DNA from: Neorhizobium huautlense
Lineage (GTDB): Bacteria; Pseudomonadota; Alphaproteobacteria; Rhizobiales; Rhizobiaceae
DNA length: 64,000 nt
Reading direction: 5' to 3'
Assembly (NCBI RefSeq): GCF_030811685.1
Contig: NZ_JAUSRF010000009.1
Span: 62,001 to 126,000, forward strand
Below are positions 1-7,806 of the stretch, piece by piece (within the stretch, counting starts at the first letter, position 1; each line of letters begins with the position of its first letter). Below the pieces are notes generated by a model that saw only the letters and a program-made list of their open reading frames with translations, had not been told where the DNA came from and did no database searches. The translations under genes and the position numbers were made by a program.

Positions 1-186
1 ATCGGTCAGCCGGTTTCCCAAACCCTTCAACACATCGTCGAGCCCACGCCCGCCCACCGTCGCGGATCGCAGCGCCGAGGTCAGCGCCGCGCCAAACCGC
101 TGCGAGCGCCCCTCCAGATCCGCCATCACGTCGGCGAGCGCCTCGGCGCCACTCAGCGTTTCGGATAGGCTTTCATCGTTTTCCAT
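1..186 (-). CDS. Phage/GTA tail tape measure protein, N-terminal fragment (runs off left edge)
   Basis: The reverse strand has an open frame from an ATG at 186 to the window edge. It begins MENDESLSETLSGAEALADV and continues through an Ala/Gly-rich stretch ending near LKGLGNRLTD. This start is typical of GTA gp11-type tail tape measure proteins, which set tail length and help DNA ejection. A GGAG Shine-Dalgarno lies about 8 bases before the ATG. Its place directly after the gp10 and tail-assembly-chaperone genes is where the tape measure gene sits in the R. capsulatus GTA. Only about 62 residues are visible, so the call rests on context and N-terminal style. The ATG shares a CCATGG palindrome with an alternative ATG of the plus-strand gene next to it. 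Confidence 0.7.
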   Translation of the reverse strand, partial: MENDESLSETLSGAEALADVMADLEGRSQRFGAALTSALRSATVGGRGLDDVLKGLGNRLTD

Positions 187-259
187 GGAAAATTCTCCGG
201 ACTATCCGTGGGTACAAAAATCTGGCACGCATCAGCTGACAGAAGCGCAAAAGGACGTC

Positions 260-577
260 ATGCTGATACTGACCGGCGAAAGCGGAGAGCGGTTCACGGC
301 CGAACTCGAAAACCCGACAAGCGGCGCAACCACGCTCACCTTCAAGACGGACTGGTGCTCCGGCACGGCCAGAGTTTTTCTGAATGATGGCGAATATGCC
401 CGGCTGGCCGATATGTTTTCCTCCGGCAAAAACGCGCATTTCCTCAACGAGCTCGGCAGTCTGGAAGTCACCATGTCCGCGACCGGACCGGGCAGAATGC
501 GCGCCGAAATCTCCATCATCCCCGATATGGCCGAAGACGGCAGCGTCAAATTCGCCTTCATCGCACTTCATCCGTAA
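260..577 (+). CDS. Hypothetical protein inserted between GTA tail genes
   Basis: This is a plus-strand frame of about 105 codons lying against the direction of the surrounding tail genes. I chose the ATG at 260 because AAAGGA precedes it at good spacing. The longer frame starts at 185 (130 aa), has no visible Shine-Dalgarno and would overlap the tape-measure start. The protein looks soluble and beta-rich, with a segment TTLTFKTDWCSGTARVFLND followed by a loop and further strands, and no signal peptide or membrane segment. I do not recognise the family. Codon use resembles the neighbours. Being antisense-oriented in a structural cluster, it is best read as a small cargo gene. Its 3' end stops 10 bases before the convergent chaperone gene. 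Confidence 0.55.
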   Translation: MLILTGESGERFTAELENPTSGATTLTFKTDWCSGTARVFLNDGEYARLADMFSSGKNAHFLNELGSLEVTMSATGPGRMRAEISIIPDMAEDGSVKFAFIALHP

Positions 578-586
578 CAGGCTCTT

Positions 587-796
587 TCACCCATCCGGAA
601 ACGCCGCCATCAATCCCTCCAGCCGGCTCCTTGAAAACCCGGCACCACGCCCAACAAAACCACCGGCCACGCAGAAAAACTCTCTCGGCGTCAGCGCCCA
701 GAACACGCTTGGCGCAAGCCGCAGCCGGCAGAGCCCGGCATGCATCACCATTTCCCAGGGAAACGGCTGCACGCGCTCGCCCGCTGCGGCGTTCAA
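587..796 (-). CDS. GTA/phage tail assembly chaperone (gp10.1-like, rcc01693 family)
   Basis: This 69-residue protein has the layout of the GTA-specific tail assembly chaperone family: FPWE near the N-terminus, a WALTPREF motif in the middle and LEGLMAAFPD at the C-terminus. Such proteins are expected to load onto the tape measure protein during tail assembly. The start is a TTG overlapping the upstream gp10 stop in a TTGA arrangement, so translation is probably coupled to gp10. The order gp9, gp10, this gene, then tape measure matches RcGTA. The length is normal and nothing looks broken. Confidence 0.75.
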   Translation of the reverse strand: MNAAAGERVQPFPWEMVMHAGLCRLRLAPSVFWALTPREFFCVAGGFVGRGAGFSRSRLEGLMAAFPDG

Positions 797-1176
797 GGGT
801 TTGCCGCCACCGCCTTCTCGTCAGCAACTACCATTTCCGCGACACCGGCCCCTCCAAACGTCGCCTCCAACAGATCGCCAACGATGCGCGCATAACCGGC
901 CACACCACCGTCGATGCTCAATCCCGCCACATCCTCGTCGGAGAGAAGATTGCCCCCACCCCGCAAGCCGGCGCCGATCACGCAGATCATGTCGCCCGCC
1001 TTCAATCGCCCGCTGGAAAACCGCTCCGCCAGTCCCGAAAGATCGCCAACGGAAAACGCCGTTTCCAGCTCGGCCAGCGCCCCCAGCGTCAGGCACAGAA
1101 TGCGCCTTTCGCCATCCAGCACCGCCTCCACCTCGCCGCGTCGCCGATTGGCCCGCCCACACCCACGCGCCTCCAT
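793..1176 (-). CDS. GTA gp10-family protein (tail assembly chaperone type)
   Basis: This protein of about 127 residues contains a segment reading GEVEAVLDGERRILCLTLGA followed by AELETAF, the hallmark of the GTA gp10 family (Phage_TAC_11-like). The family has a beta hairpin, then an LGALAELE helix, then a Ser/Gly-rich helix. The role is inferred to be tail assembly, together with the short chaperone that follows. An ATG at 1176 gives a TGATG junction with the gp9 stop; a GTG one codon upstream (1179) is an alternative start. The tight junctions on both sides indicate one transcription and translation unit. Confidence 0.8.
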   Translation of the reverse strand: MEARGCGRANRRRGEVEAVLDGERRILCLTLGALAELETAFSVGDLSGLAERFSSGRLKAGDMICVIGAGLRGGGNLLSDEDVAGLSIDGGVAGYARIVGDLLEATFGGAGVAEMVVADEKAVAANP

Positions 1177-1583
1177 CACAATGCCCCGAAGACAAGGCTG
1201 CCGGCCGATTCCAGCGCCAGTTCGAACCTGATCTCACCGTCATGGTCACCGGCATATTCCAGCGCAGAAATCTGGAACGGCCCGCTGACCGTGCCGAAAT
1301 CCGGGATCACCACCTGCCAGGCCAGAATGGCACCGGCAAAATAGGTCGAGCGCACCAGCGCATCGGAAACCTGATCCTTGAAAATCCCGGCACCCGTCAA
1401 CGAGGCGCGCTGCACGCCTGCCCCGCCCAGAAGCTCCCGCCAGCGCCCGGCACTTTCCGCGTCGGTCACATCCACGGTCTGCGTATTGAAGGCCAGCCGT
1501 TTGCTCCGAAGTCCCGCCACCGTCTGAAACCCGTTGCCGCCATCCAGCTTCAACAGCAAGTCCTTGCCCTTTTGCGCCACCAT
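1176..1583 (-). CDS. Phage/GTA major tail protein (gp9-like, TP901-1 family)
   Basis: This is a 135-residue protein. MVAQKGKDLLLKLD at the N-terminus, followed by FQTVAGLRSKRLAFNTQTVD, is characteristic of TP901-1-type major tail tube proteins, and the C-terminal part GEIRFELALESAGSLVFGAL fits the same family. These subunits polymerise to form the tail tube. I chose the ATG at 1583 because the longer frame to 1781 reads back through a repeat element and is not conserved-looking. In RcGTA gp8 lies directly upstream. Here gp8 is 1.6 kb away because an MFS gene and a repeat copy separate them, so this gene may rely on read-through or on a promoter in the repeat-bearing gap. Confidence 0.8.
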   Translation of the reverse strand: MVAQKGKDLLLKLDGGNGFQTVAGLRSKRLAFNTQTVDVTDAESAGRWRELLGGAGVQRASLTGAGIFKDQVSDALVRSTYFAGAILAWQVVIPDFGTVSGPFQISALEYAGDHDGEIRFELALESAGSLVFGAL

Positions 1584-1662
1584 GCCGCGCTCCCTTGAGA
1601 TTGAGTTCGATTTTTCTGCAATTGCGGTGCTTCCGGCCGAAAGAGCGCCTGCCTCGGCGCGG

Positions 1663-1838
1663 GTCGCATATGGAATTGAGGTGGTGCGCCCAGCCGATCT
1701 CCCCCCTTGAGGGGGAGATGTCCGGCAGGACAGAGGGGGGTGGTTCTGGCGCAAATGCCGCCTCCGCCCCATCTGCCGCACAGCTGCTTACCCCCCTCTG
1801 TCGCCGTTCGGTGACATCTCTCCCTCAAGGGGGAGATC
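1663..1838. repeat. Family A intergenic repeat, copy 1 (long inverted repeat)
   Basis: Two imperfectly complementary arms read CTCCCCCCTTGAGGGGGAGA...ACAGAGGGGGG and the reverse form ACCCCCCTCTGTC...CTCAAGGGGGAGAT. They are joined by about 50 bases. Each arm also holds its own small hairpin around TTGA. The outer left flank, starting TCGCATATGGAAT, reappears inverted at the right end of the copy near 35.2 kb, so the element extends beyond the G/C-rich core. There is no coding capacity. It behaves like a non-autonomous MITE-type repeat placed between the tail gene and the MFS gene. Confidence 0.85.
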
Positions 1839-1999
1839 ATGGGGAGCAAGCCGCCCCCCTCCCGGCTCCACGTCCTGCACAACAGGCCCCCGCCACCAGA
1901 CCATCCGGCTCCCACCAGAACCAACACAACCGCTTCCATTTGCCAACTGACGGCTCTAGTGTCGCCATCCGTCCTTCACCAACCCCGACGCACCCCGCC

Positions 2000-3220
2000 A
2001 TGCCCATCTCGCTCCGTTCGGCCCAGACCATCGGCGTCCTTGCCGTCACGCAGCTGATCGGCTGGGGCACGACCTTTGAATCCGTCGGCGTGCTCGGCCG
2101 CAGGCTGGCGCCCGATCTCGGTCTGCCGAACGAGATCGTTTATGCCGGCCTGTCGGTGATGATGATGGTGAGCGCGCTGACGAGCCCACTGGTCGGCCGC
2201 CTGCTCGATCGTCACGGCGCCGCCCGCGTCATGGCCGCAGGCTCGGTTTTCTTCGCCATCGGCCTCTGCCTGCTGGCCGTGTCCACCGGCATTCTCACCT
2301 ATGCCGCCTCATGGATCATTCTCGGCCTCGGCGGCGCCTTTGTCCTGTCGGCGCCGGCCTTCACCGCCGTCGTCGAGCGCGAAGGTGCCGCCGGCAAACG
2401 CACCATCGCCATCCTCATGCTGTTCACCGGCCTGTCGGCCACCATTTTCTGGCCCCTGCTCAGCCTGATGTCGGATCTTGCCGGCTGGCGCAGCACGCTC
2501 CTGATGGCAGCGGCCCTGCACGCCTTCGTCTGCGTACCGCTTTATCTCTTTGGCCTGCCCAAACCGGTCGCATTCGAAAAATCCGGCGAAAGCGCCGATC
2601 TCGCCCCCGTTCCATTGACGGAAAACAACCGAAAACGCGCCTTCCTTCTGGTGGCGATCACCACGGCTATCGCCTCCTTCGTTACCTTCGGCCTGTCGCC
2701 GTCGCTGCTGGAAGTGCTGCACCGTTTTGGCGCCACGCCGGAATTCGCCCTGCAGCTTGCCGCCGCTCGTGGCGTGCTCGGCATTTCCGCACGCGGTGTC
2801 GATATGGCTCTCGGCAAACGCGGCAACCCGTTCCTCACCACGGTCACCGGCTGCGGCCTCATGGTTGCGGCCTTCGCCTGCCTCATCCTTCTGCCGCCAT
2901 CATCGACAACACTCTGGCTGTTCATCGCGCTTTATGGTTTTGGCTCGGGCATACTCGTCGTCGCCCGCGCGCTTCTGCCGCTCGCCCTGTTTTCGCCCCG
3001 CGAATACGGCCGCCAGGCAACCCGCCTCGCCATGCCGCAAAACATCGCAAACGCGCTCGCCCCGGTGATCTTCACCGCCCTGATCGACCGCACCGGCATC
3101 ACAACGGCCATCATCATCGCCATCGCGCTGGCCGGTATCGCTCTTGCCGCCATCATCATGCTGATCTCGCTGGTGCGGCGCGTGCAGGCTGAAGCCGTGC
3201 TTACTCCGTCACGGCCCTGA
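2000..3220 (+). CDS. MFS transporter (cargo gene inside the GTA-like cluster)
   Basis: This is a 406-residue integral membrane protein with about 12 hydrophobic segments. The motif GRLLDRHGAARVMAAGS after the second segment is the MFS loop 2-3 signature. A charged central loop (roughly residues 190-210) separates the two six-helix halves. The substrate cannot be read from the sequence. I chose the ATG at 2000 because the frame upstream runs through the repeat copy. The gene is on the plus strand, opposite to the flanking gp9 and gp8 tail genes, and its last 20 bases overlap the end of gp8. It is therefore a late addition to the structural cluster and would need its own promoter in the 1840-2000 gap. 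Confidence 0.85.
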   Translation: MPISLRSAQTIGVLAVTQLIGWGTTFESVGVLGRRLAPDLGLPNEIVYAGLSVMMMVSALTSPLVGRLLDRHGAARVMAAGSVFFAIGLCLLAVSTGILTYAASWIILGLGGAFVLSAPAFTAVVEREGAAGKRTIAILMLFTGLSATIFWPLLSLMSDLAGWRSTLLMAAALHAFVCVPLYLFGLPKPVAFEKSGESADLAPVPLTENNRKRAFLLVAITTAIASFVTFGLSPSLLEVLHRFGATPEFALQLAAARGVLGISARGVDMALGKRGNPFLTTVTGCGLMVAAFACLILLPPSSTTLWLFIALYGFGSGILVVARALLPLALFSPREYGRQATRLAMPQNIANALAPVIFTALIDRTGITTAIIIAIALAGIALAAIIMLISLVRRVQAEAVLTPSRP

Positions 3221-3590
3221 ACCGCATTTCCGCCAGCTGAAATTTTGTCTTCGTCTCGCGCCGCGTGCGCGTGCCCCGATGTGTCAGGTTCACCAGATCA
3301 AAGCCTTCGAGAACCAGCGCCGCATCATGCAAAAGCGCCCGAACCCGTTCGGCAATCACCTGCGCCTCACGCCGCCCTTCCGCCAGCGACCACACTTCGA
3401 GCGTGACCAGATGCACCTGCAAGCTCTCGCCATCCTCGTCGCGGCTGTCGATCTCGCCAAACACGATGCACGGCATTTTTGCCCGCGCCAGCAAACGGTC
3501 GCGCACGCCATCCGTCCCCACCAGCGCCACCAGTTCGGCATCGCCGACCAGCCGCGCAAACATTGCCTTCACCAGCGCATTCGCTGCCAT
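3201..3590 (-). CDS. GTA gp8-like tail completion protein (DUF3168)
   Basis: This 129-residue protein has the DUF3168 pattern: an N-terminal helix MAANALVKAMFARLVGD, a VGTDGVRDRLLARAKMPCIV segment, then VTLEVWSLAEGRREAQVIAE and a C-terminal beta strand FRAVTE. It is a tail terminator or completion protein at the head-tail interface. I chose the ATG at 3590 because it forms a TGATG junction with the gp7 stop; a start at 3611 is possible but overlaps more. The 3' end overlaps the convergent MFS gene by 20 bases, so the insertion left the reading frame intact. Confidence 0.8.
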   Translation of the reverse strand: MAANALVKAMFARLVGDAELVALVGTDGVRDRLLARAKMPCIVFGEIDSRDEDGESLQVHLVTLEVWSLAEGRREAQVIAERVRALLHDAALVLEGFDLVNLTHRGTRTRRETKTKFQLAEMRFRAVTE

Positions 3591-3928
3591 CACGCCGCCT
3601 CCTCCTCGCAATGGCAGACGAGGTAACGCCGCGTCTCGTCGGGATCACGCACCGCCCGGATCGCAAACAGCCGCTCACCCTTGCGGAAACGCTGTCCGCC
3701 CAAAATGCCGTCGCGAAACCGCACCCAGATCCGGTGCGTCACCACCGCAGTTTCCGCAGCCGCACCCTTTTCCGAAACCACAAACGACACCGGCTCGATC
3801 CGCGCCCACATGGACGACAGGACGGACCAGACCGGCACCGCGCCACCCTGCCCGTCCGGCTGCGGCTCGGATGTTTCGAGGTCCAGCCGCGCCGTCATCT
3901 GTCCGGGATCGAAAAACGTGACCGGCAT
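3590..3928 (-). CDS. GTA gp7-like head-tail adaptor (head closure) protein
   Basis: This is a 112-residue head-tail joining protein of the SPP1 gp16/HK97 gp7 type. DPGQMTARLDLETSEPQPDG opens the family's beta barrel, then WARIEPVSFVVSEKG, then THRIWVRFRDGI and the RKGERLFAIRAVRDPDETRR strand-loop. These features match GTA gp7 proteins, which close the head after packaging. It sits between gp6 (4-base gap) and gp8 (overlapping), as in RcGTA. The length is normal. Confidence 0.8.
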   Translation of the reverse strand: MPVTFFDPGQMTARLDLETSEPQPDGQGGAVPVWSVLSSMWARIEPVSFVVSEKGAAAETAVVTHRIWVRFRDGILGGQRFRKGERLFAIRAVRDPDETRRYLVCHCEEEAA

Positions 3929-3932
3929 ATTT

Positions 3933-4502
3933 TCAAAGCCTCCGCAGCCGGTAGGAGCCGATCAGCCGCTCATACCCGTCGGGCACGCCGGCCGGCTGTT
4001 GCTCCAGCGACACGACACCGCGATAGGCAAACATAAACGCCACATGCAGCAGCATGGCCCGTTTCAACCCGTCCGGCACCTCGACACCGCTCTCACCGAA
4101 CCCGGCGACGAACTCGATCTCGATGCCGTTGATCACCTGCCCCGGCACGGGCGGATCGCGCAGCCAAAGCCGCGCCGGGCGCCCCTCGCCATCGAGCAGA
4201 TGATCTTCAAGTGACACTTCAACCGGCGCACCGGTTTGGTCATAAACCACCACGTTTTGAATGGCTTGCACCGGATATTTGACGATCTTCAATATGCCGT
4301 CGCGAGGCCAGGCATCGATGCACAGCCGCCAGGATTGAGACAGGAGACAAAGCCCGGTCTCGCGCTCCAGATGTTCGCGGGCAGTGTTGATGAGGGAGGC
4401 CAGAAGCGCGTCCTCATGGTCATCATCGAGCCGCAGATGCGCTTTCACCTCGACAAGCGTGATCGGCTCCGCTGTGGGCGGAGTGGTCAGGATATAGGTC
4501 AT
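3933..4502 (-). CDS. GTA gp6-like head-tail connector protein
   Basis: This 189-residue protein has the phage gp6 adaptor pattern: EPITLVEVKAHLRLDDDHED, then LASLINTAREHLERETGLCL, an all-helical hairpin that binds the portal ring. In the middle is the VEVSLEDHLLDGEGRPARLW strand region. The C-terminus contains AMLLHVAFMFAYRGVV. I chose the ATG at 4502; the longer frame to 4673 reads through the repeat copy next door. It follows the capsid gene after a 250-base gap occupied by a repeat. Confidence 0.8.
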   Translation of the reverse strand: MTYILTTPPTAEPITLVEVKAHLRLDDDHEDALLASLINTAREHLERETGLCLLSQSWRLCIDAWPRDGILKIVKYPVQAIQNVVVYDQTGAPVEVSLEDHLLDGEGRPARLWLRDPPVPGQVINGIEIEFVAGFGESGVEVPDGLKRAMLLHVAFMFAYRGVVSLEQQPAGVPDGYERLIGSYRLRRL

Positions 4503-4590
4503 GGTTTGCTTTCGTCGGAAAAGCAAAAGCCCTGTCAGCACGGCAGAGCCATCGCGGATGAAAGGAAGATAGTGCGGCTTTCGCCCAACA

Positions 4591-4728
4591 ACCTCCCCCC
4601 TTGAGGGGGAGATGTCACCGAAAGGTGACAGAGGGGGTAAGCAACCGTGCGGCAGGCAGATCGGAGATGGCATTGGTGCCAGCCCCCCTCTGTCCTGCCG
4701 GACATCTCCCCCTCAAGGGGGGAGATCC
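4591..4728. repeat. Family A intergenic repeat, copy 2
   Basis: A complete core copy with arm 1 CTCCCCCCTTGAGGGGGAGA and an internal TCACCGAAAGGTGACA hairpin, then the inverted arm ending CTCAAGGGGGGAGATC. It lies between the capsid gene and the gp6 gene, inside what should be a continuous late transcript. The GC-rich stem could act as a partial terminator or RNA processing site, but that is inference. Confidence 0.85.
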
Positions 4729-4756
4729 ACTGAACGGCCCCCTCTCAGCCCCGACC

Positions 4757-6007
4757 TCAATTGGCCGAAAACTTCACCACCTTGATCGCCTCGAAATTCT
4801 GCACCCCGCCGCCAACACGCTTGGTGGTGTAGAACAGAACATAAGGCTTGGCCGAATAGGGATCGCGCAAAATCCGCACGCCCGCCCGGTCCACCACCAG
4901 ATAGCCCGAGCGGAAATCCCCGAACGCGATCGCCGTCGCATTGGCGGCGATATCCGGCATTTCTTCGGCTTCCGCCACCGGATAGCCGATCAGCGACGCC
5001 GCCTGTCCGGCAGATGCCGGCGGGCGCCACAGGTAATTGCCATCCGCATCCTTGAATTTCCGCACCTCCGCCTGGGTGCGCCGGTTCATCATGAAGGTGG
5101 CGTTCTGCCGGTGTTTGGCCCTCAGCGCATAGATCACATCGACCAGCGTATCGGAGGGTGAAGCCGCCTTGAAACCACCGGCCACGCCGGTCGCCACATG
5201 GCCGAGACTGCCCCAGGCCCAATCCGCCTCTGCCACCGTCGGATAGGACAGAAACCCCTTTGGCTTGTTCACGCCATCGCCGCGCACAAAGGCGTCGCCC
5301 TCCTGCTCGGCAAACACCACATCCACCTCGCCGGCAATCCAGGCCTCGATATCCACCGCCGCATCATCCAGCAGCGACTGCGTTGCTGCCGGCATGGCGT
5401 AAAGTTCCATGGTCGGAAATGTCAGTTCGGAAAGCTGCGGCGTATCCGTCTGCGGCCGCGCCGCCGTTTCCGCCACCCAGCCGGTCGCAAGCCCCGCCGC
5501 CGCAAACGGCTTTTTCAGCACCGCGCCGGAAACGGTCCGCACCGTCGAAAGCGCACGCATCGGCGAAACGACGGAAACCCGCCTGCCAATCTCGTTATCG
5601 GTCTCCGGCGGCACCAGATAACCGCCATCCGCGCCGGCCGAACCCGAAAACGCCTTGGCCTCCAGTTCGCGCAGCCCCTGCTCGTCGCCCCGGCGGATAT
5701 AGGCGTCGAAGGCCGCCTTGTGCTCCGCCGCTTCCGGCCCAACATCACGACCAGACCCCAAAGCCGGCCGCGCCTTCTTCAACAGCAACTGGTCGAGCGA
5801 TTTCTTGTTGTCGTCGATGGCGCGGTTGATACGGTCCATCTTGTCCCGCGTCACCACATCGGCGGACAGCTTTTCCTCGATCTCGCCTAGCCTTTTGTCA
5901 TTGACCTCCTTGAAGGCCTCGAACGCCTCCATGAAATCCTCGAAAGCCGCCGTCACCGTGTCCGGCACGGCCTTCACTTCAGGCGCCACACGCATCTGTT
6001 CCGTCAT
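4757..6007 (-). CDS. Major capsid protein, HK97 fold (GTA gp5-like)
   Basis: This is a 416-residue HK97-type major capsid protein. Residues about 1-110 form a charged coiled-coil segment (EDFMEAFEAFKEVNDKRLGE) that serves as the scaffold domain and is removed by the prohead protease. From about residue 120 the mature shell domain begins with SGSAGADGGYLVPPE and VSVVSPMRALSTVRTVSG. The motif GWVAETAARPQTDTPQLSEL is the family's P-domain signature, and GDFRSGYLVVDRAGVRILRD lies near the C-terminus. The gene starts 4 bases after the protease stop. The length and all blocks are intact, so the protein could still assemble. Confidence 0.9.
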   Translation of the reverse strand: MTEQMRVAPEVKAVPDTVTAAFEDFMEAFEAFKEVNDKRLGEIEEKLSADVVTRDKMDRINRAIDDNKKSLDQLLLKKARPALGSGRDVGPEAAEHKAAFDAYIRRGDEQGLRELEAKAFSGSAGADGGYLVPPETDNEIGRRVSVVSPMRALSTVRTVSGAVLKKPFAAAGLATGWVAETAARPQTDTPQLSELTFPTMELYAMPAATQSLLDDAAVDIEAWIAGEVDVVFAEQEGDAFVRGDGVNKPKGFLSYPTVAEADWAWGSLGHVATGVAGGFKAASPSDTLVDVIYALRAKHRQNATFMMNRRTQAEVRKFKDADGNYLWRPPASAGQAASLIGYPVAEAEEMPDIAANATAIAFGDFRSGYLVVDRAGVRILRDPYSAKPYVLFYTTKRVGGGVQNFEAIKVVKFSAN

Positions 6008-6011
6008 CTTT

Positions 6012-6596
6012 TCATCCCCTTAACTTTGGCTTGAAGGTTGAGGCAGACATCAGTTTTGCCGCCCGCCGCATCTGGCGGACGAGTTCGGTTTCGCGGTCAC
6101 GAAAGAAGCGCGCGTGTTTCACATCGGAAACCCGCGCCGAAGGCAGCATCGGAAAGGTGACGACAGAGATTTCCCAAAGCTCGGCCTCGAGAATACGCCG
6201 CACCCCGGTCTTGGGCTCTGTGCGCGCCTTCACGCTGCGAAAGCCGATCGACAGCCCGTCCAGAGCACCGGTCTTCATCAACGAAAAAACCTCGCGCGCC
6301 CTCGCCACGCCGGGCGACAAAACACCCTCGACATAAAGCCCGCGCGCATCTTCGCGAATGGTCTTCCATGCGCCGATGGGTTCTGCCGGATCATGCTGGT
6401 AAAGCATGCGCACCTGCCCCGCCCCGCGCTCGCAAAGCGATTGCCGAAACGCCCCGCGTTCAATCGTGTCGCGACCCAGATCGACCTCGCCAAACACGCT
6501 GGCATAACCGGAAAACACCCCGTCGCCGCTCACCCCCGCCAGTTCCAGATTGGCAAATTTGCGCGCAGTGGGTCGCGGCCCGCGATAAGCGTGCAT
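6012..6596 (-). CDS. Prohead protease, HK97 family (GTA gp4-like)
   Basis: This 194-residue serine protease cleaves the capsid scaffold domain. GYASVFGEVDLGRDTIERGA is the N-terminal family motif. QHDPAEPIGAW carries the likely catalytic His, and GALDGLSIGFR carries the likely catalytic Ser. ELWEISVVTFPMLPSARV is the conserved C-terminal strand. I chose the ATG at 6596 because GAGGAGAG lies 6-7 bases upstream. It directly precedes the capsid gene, as in RcGTA and most HK97-type clusters. Confidence 0.88.
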   Translation of the reverse strand: MHAYRGPRPTARKFANLELAGVSGDGVFSGYASVFGEVDLGRDTIERGAFRQSLCERGAGQVRMLYQHDPAEPIGAWKTIREDARGLYVEGVLSPGVARAREVFSLMKTGALDGLSIGFRSVKARTEPKTGVRRILEAELWEISVVTFPMLPSARVSDVKHARFFRDRETELVRQMRRAAKLMSASTFKPKLRG

Positions 6597-6642
6597 GAAA
6601 ACTCTCCTCGATTTTCCGATTGTCATGCAGGCAGGGCCGTGC

Positions 6643-6984
6643 TCAGCCCGACCGCTTCCCATACCGCGCCGCCAGCCGCGCCAGCGCCCCCAGCACCCAC
6701 CAGGCGCACAGGCTCGCCGCCGCCGATCCGGCCAGCATCAGGTCGGTGGCGGATACGGCATCGGAAATCCCCGCCCGTTCGGAAAGCCAGATGCCCGCCG
6801 GCCCGCCAAAAATCAGCCCGCAGCTGACGCCGGTCACAAACCGGCTCAGCGCCTCACGCCGGCTTTTGGGCAGAAGATAGATCAGCGAAACCGCAGCCCC
6901 CGCAATCGCGCCCACCGCTTTCGCGGCCCACACGCCGGCATCGTTGCCGATACCGGCTCCGAGATCGGTGCCGAGTTCAGTCAT
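6643..6984 (-). CDS. Small membrane protein between portal and protease (DUF6107-like)
   Basis: This is a 113-residue protein with a hydrophobic segment AVGAIAGAAVSLIYLLPKSR, a second SRFVTGVSCGLIFGGPAGIW and a third AGSAAASLCAWWVLGALARL. A small membrane protein in this slot is usual in Rhizobiales GTA-like clusters, corresponding to the gp3.5 position. Its function is unknown. I chose the ATG at 6984 because it precedes the first plausible helix; the frame continues to 7122 without a better start. It may be a phage-derived holin-like protein, but nothing proves this. Confidence 0.65.
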   Translation of the reverse strand: MTELGTDLGAGIGNDAGVWAAKAVGAIAGAAVSLIYLLPKSRREALSRFVTGVSCGLIFGGPAGIWLSERAGISDAVSATDLMLAGSAAASLCAWWVLGALARLAARYGKRSG

Positions 6985-7238
6985 TGTTAACCATTCCCTG
7001 CGAGAGTGAGAACCTGTCACATGTCGGAACGTGTGACCAGACCGGCGCCGAACCGGCACCATGAGCGGCAGACCCCGCCCGTCCGAGGTTGCAGAAACCA
7101 TCGTTCCGCGCCTCGAAACCACATTAACTTTCGGCGTTTTCGCGAGTCGAAAGAATCGCTTGGCGCGATGTTTTGAAAGATTGAGTCCGAGCGTTGACGG
7201 GTTGATCGAACAACTTCACAAGCCGGATGAAGGCGGGC

Positions 7239-7535
7239 CTAAATATCCCCGTCCTTCTCCAGTTCCGGCGCCATCTGGCGGCCATGGCGAATGTGCGAAA
7301 CCGTTATGCCCTTTGGCCCGATCCGGTAATCGACGACATAATCGCCGGAAACAAACCTCCGTCGCCCCGGCAGAAGCGTGTATTCCTCACCCGCCATCGG
7401 ATATTCCGCCAGAAGCCGGAAGGCGCGCTGCAATTGCTTGACCACAGCCTCGGCCGCGTGCGGATTAAAACGCTCCAGATAGGCGCGTTCCTGCCGGATA
7501 AAGCGGGTCGCATTCTTCGAGAGCGTAAGTTTCAT
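7239..7535 (-). CDS. Type II toxin, RelE/ParE family
   Basis: This 98-residue basic protein has the ParE/RelE fold pattern: an N-terminal strand MKLTLSKNATRFIRQERAYL, helices RFNPHAAEAVVKQLQRAF, then LLPGRRRFVSGDYVVDYRIG and a C-terminal ITVSHIRHGRQ. The C-terminal His/Arg block is typical of this toxin family. It overlaps the upstream RHH antitoxin gene by 4 bases (ATGA), the standard coupled antitoxin-toxin order. The pair sits between the portal gene and the small membrane protein gene of the GTA-like cluster, where RcGTA has no such genes. The target (ribosome or gyrase) cannot be told from the sequence. Confidence 0.85.
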   Translation of the reverse strand: MKLTLSKNATRFIRQERAYLERFNPHAAEAVVKQLQRAFRLLAEYPMAGEEYTLLPGRRRFVSGDYVVDYRIGPKGITVSHIRHGRQMAPELEKDGDI

Positions 7536-7795
7536 TCGGCGGCGTCCTTACGCTCGTCGAGCAATTCGGCGAAGAACTCTTCGGCGTCCATGCATTCGCC
7601 ATTGGCGATCTGCTCTTCGCCCTTGAGGATTTGCAGGACGTCATTGCCCTCCGCCATCAGATAATATTTCAACGCCCGCACGATCACCCAGCTGCGGCTG
7701 CGTTCGCTCGCTTCTGCGATCTTTTCGATATCTTCGAGAATATCGACCGGCACGCGCAGCGTGATCGGATCGGACAGAGCAGGTTTGTCGGTCAT
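7532..7795 (-). CDS. Type II antitoxin, ribbon-helix-helix (CopG/ParD-like)
   Basis: This is an 87-residue protein. The N-terminal strand SDPITLRVPVDILEDIEKIA followed by SRSWVIVRALKYYL is a ribbon-helix-helix DNA-binding domain. The acidic C-terminal tail (NGECMDAEEFFAELLDERKD) would wrap the toxin. I chose the ATG at 7795 because GGAGG sits six bases upstream; an in-frame ATG at 7807 lies before that Shine-Dalgarno. A perfect palindrome just upstream (7807-7829) is the expected operator, implying autorepression. It forms an operon with the RelE-like toxin. Confidence 0.85.
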   Translation of the reverse strand: MTDKPALSDPITLRVPVDILEDIEKIAEASERSRSWVIVRALKYYLMAEGNDVLQILKGEEQIANGECMDAEEFFAELLDERKDAAE

Positions 7796-7806
7796 AAGAA
7801 CCTCCA

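Noticed and set aside
384-1598. 404-codon plus-strand frame over the tail genes
   Set aside because: Pro/Arg-rich shadow; the minus strand carries recognisable gp9, gp10 and chaperone genes with coupled starts.
1663-4728. Repeat copies as insertion sequences with transposase
   Set aside because: No transposase frame inside or beside any copy; frames through them are only repeat-encoded peptides such as ISPLEGEM.
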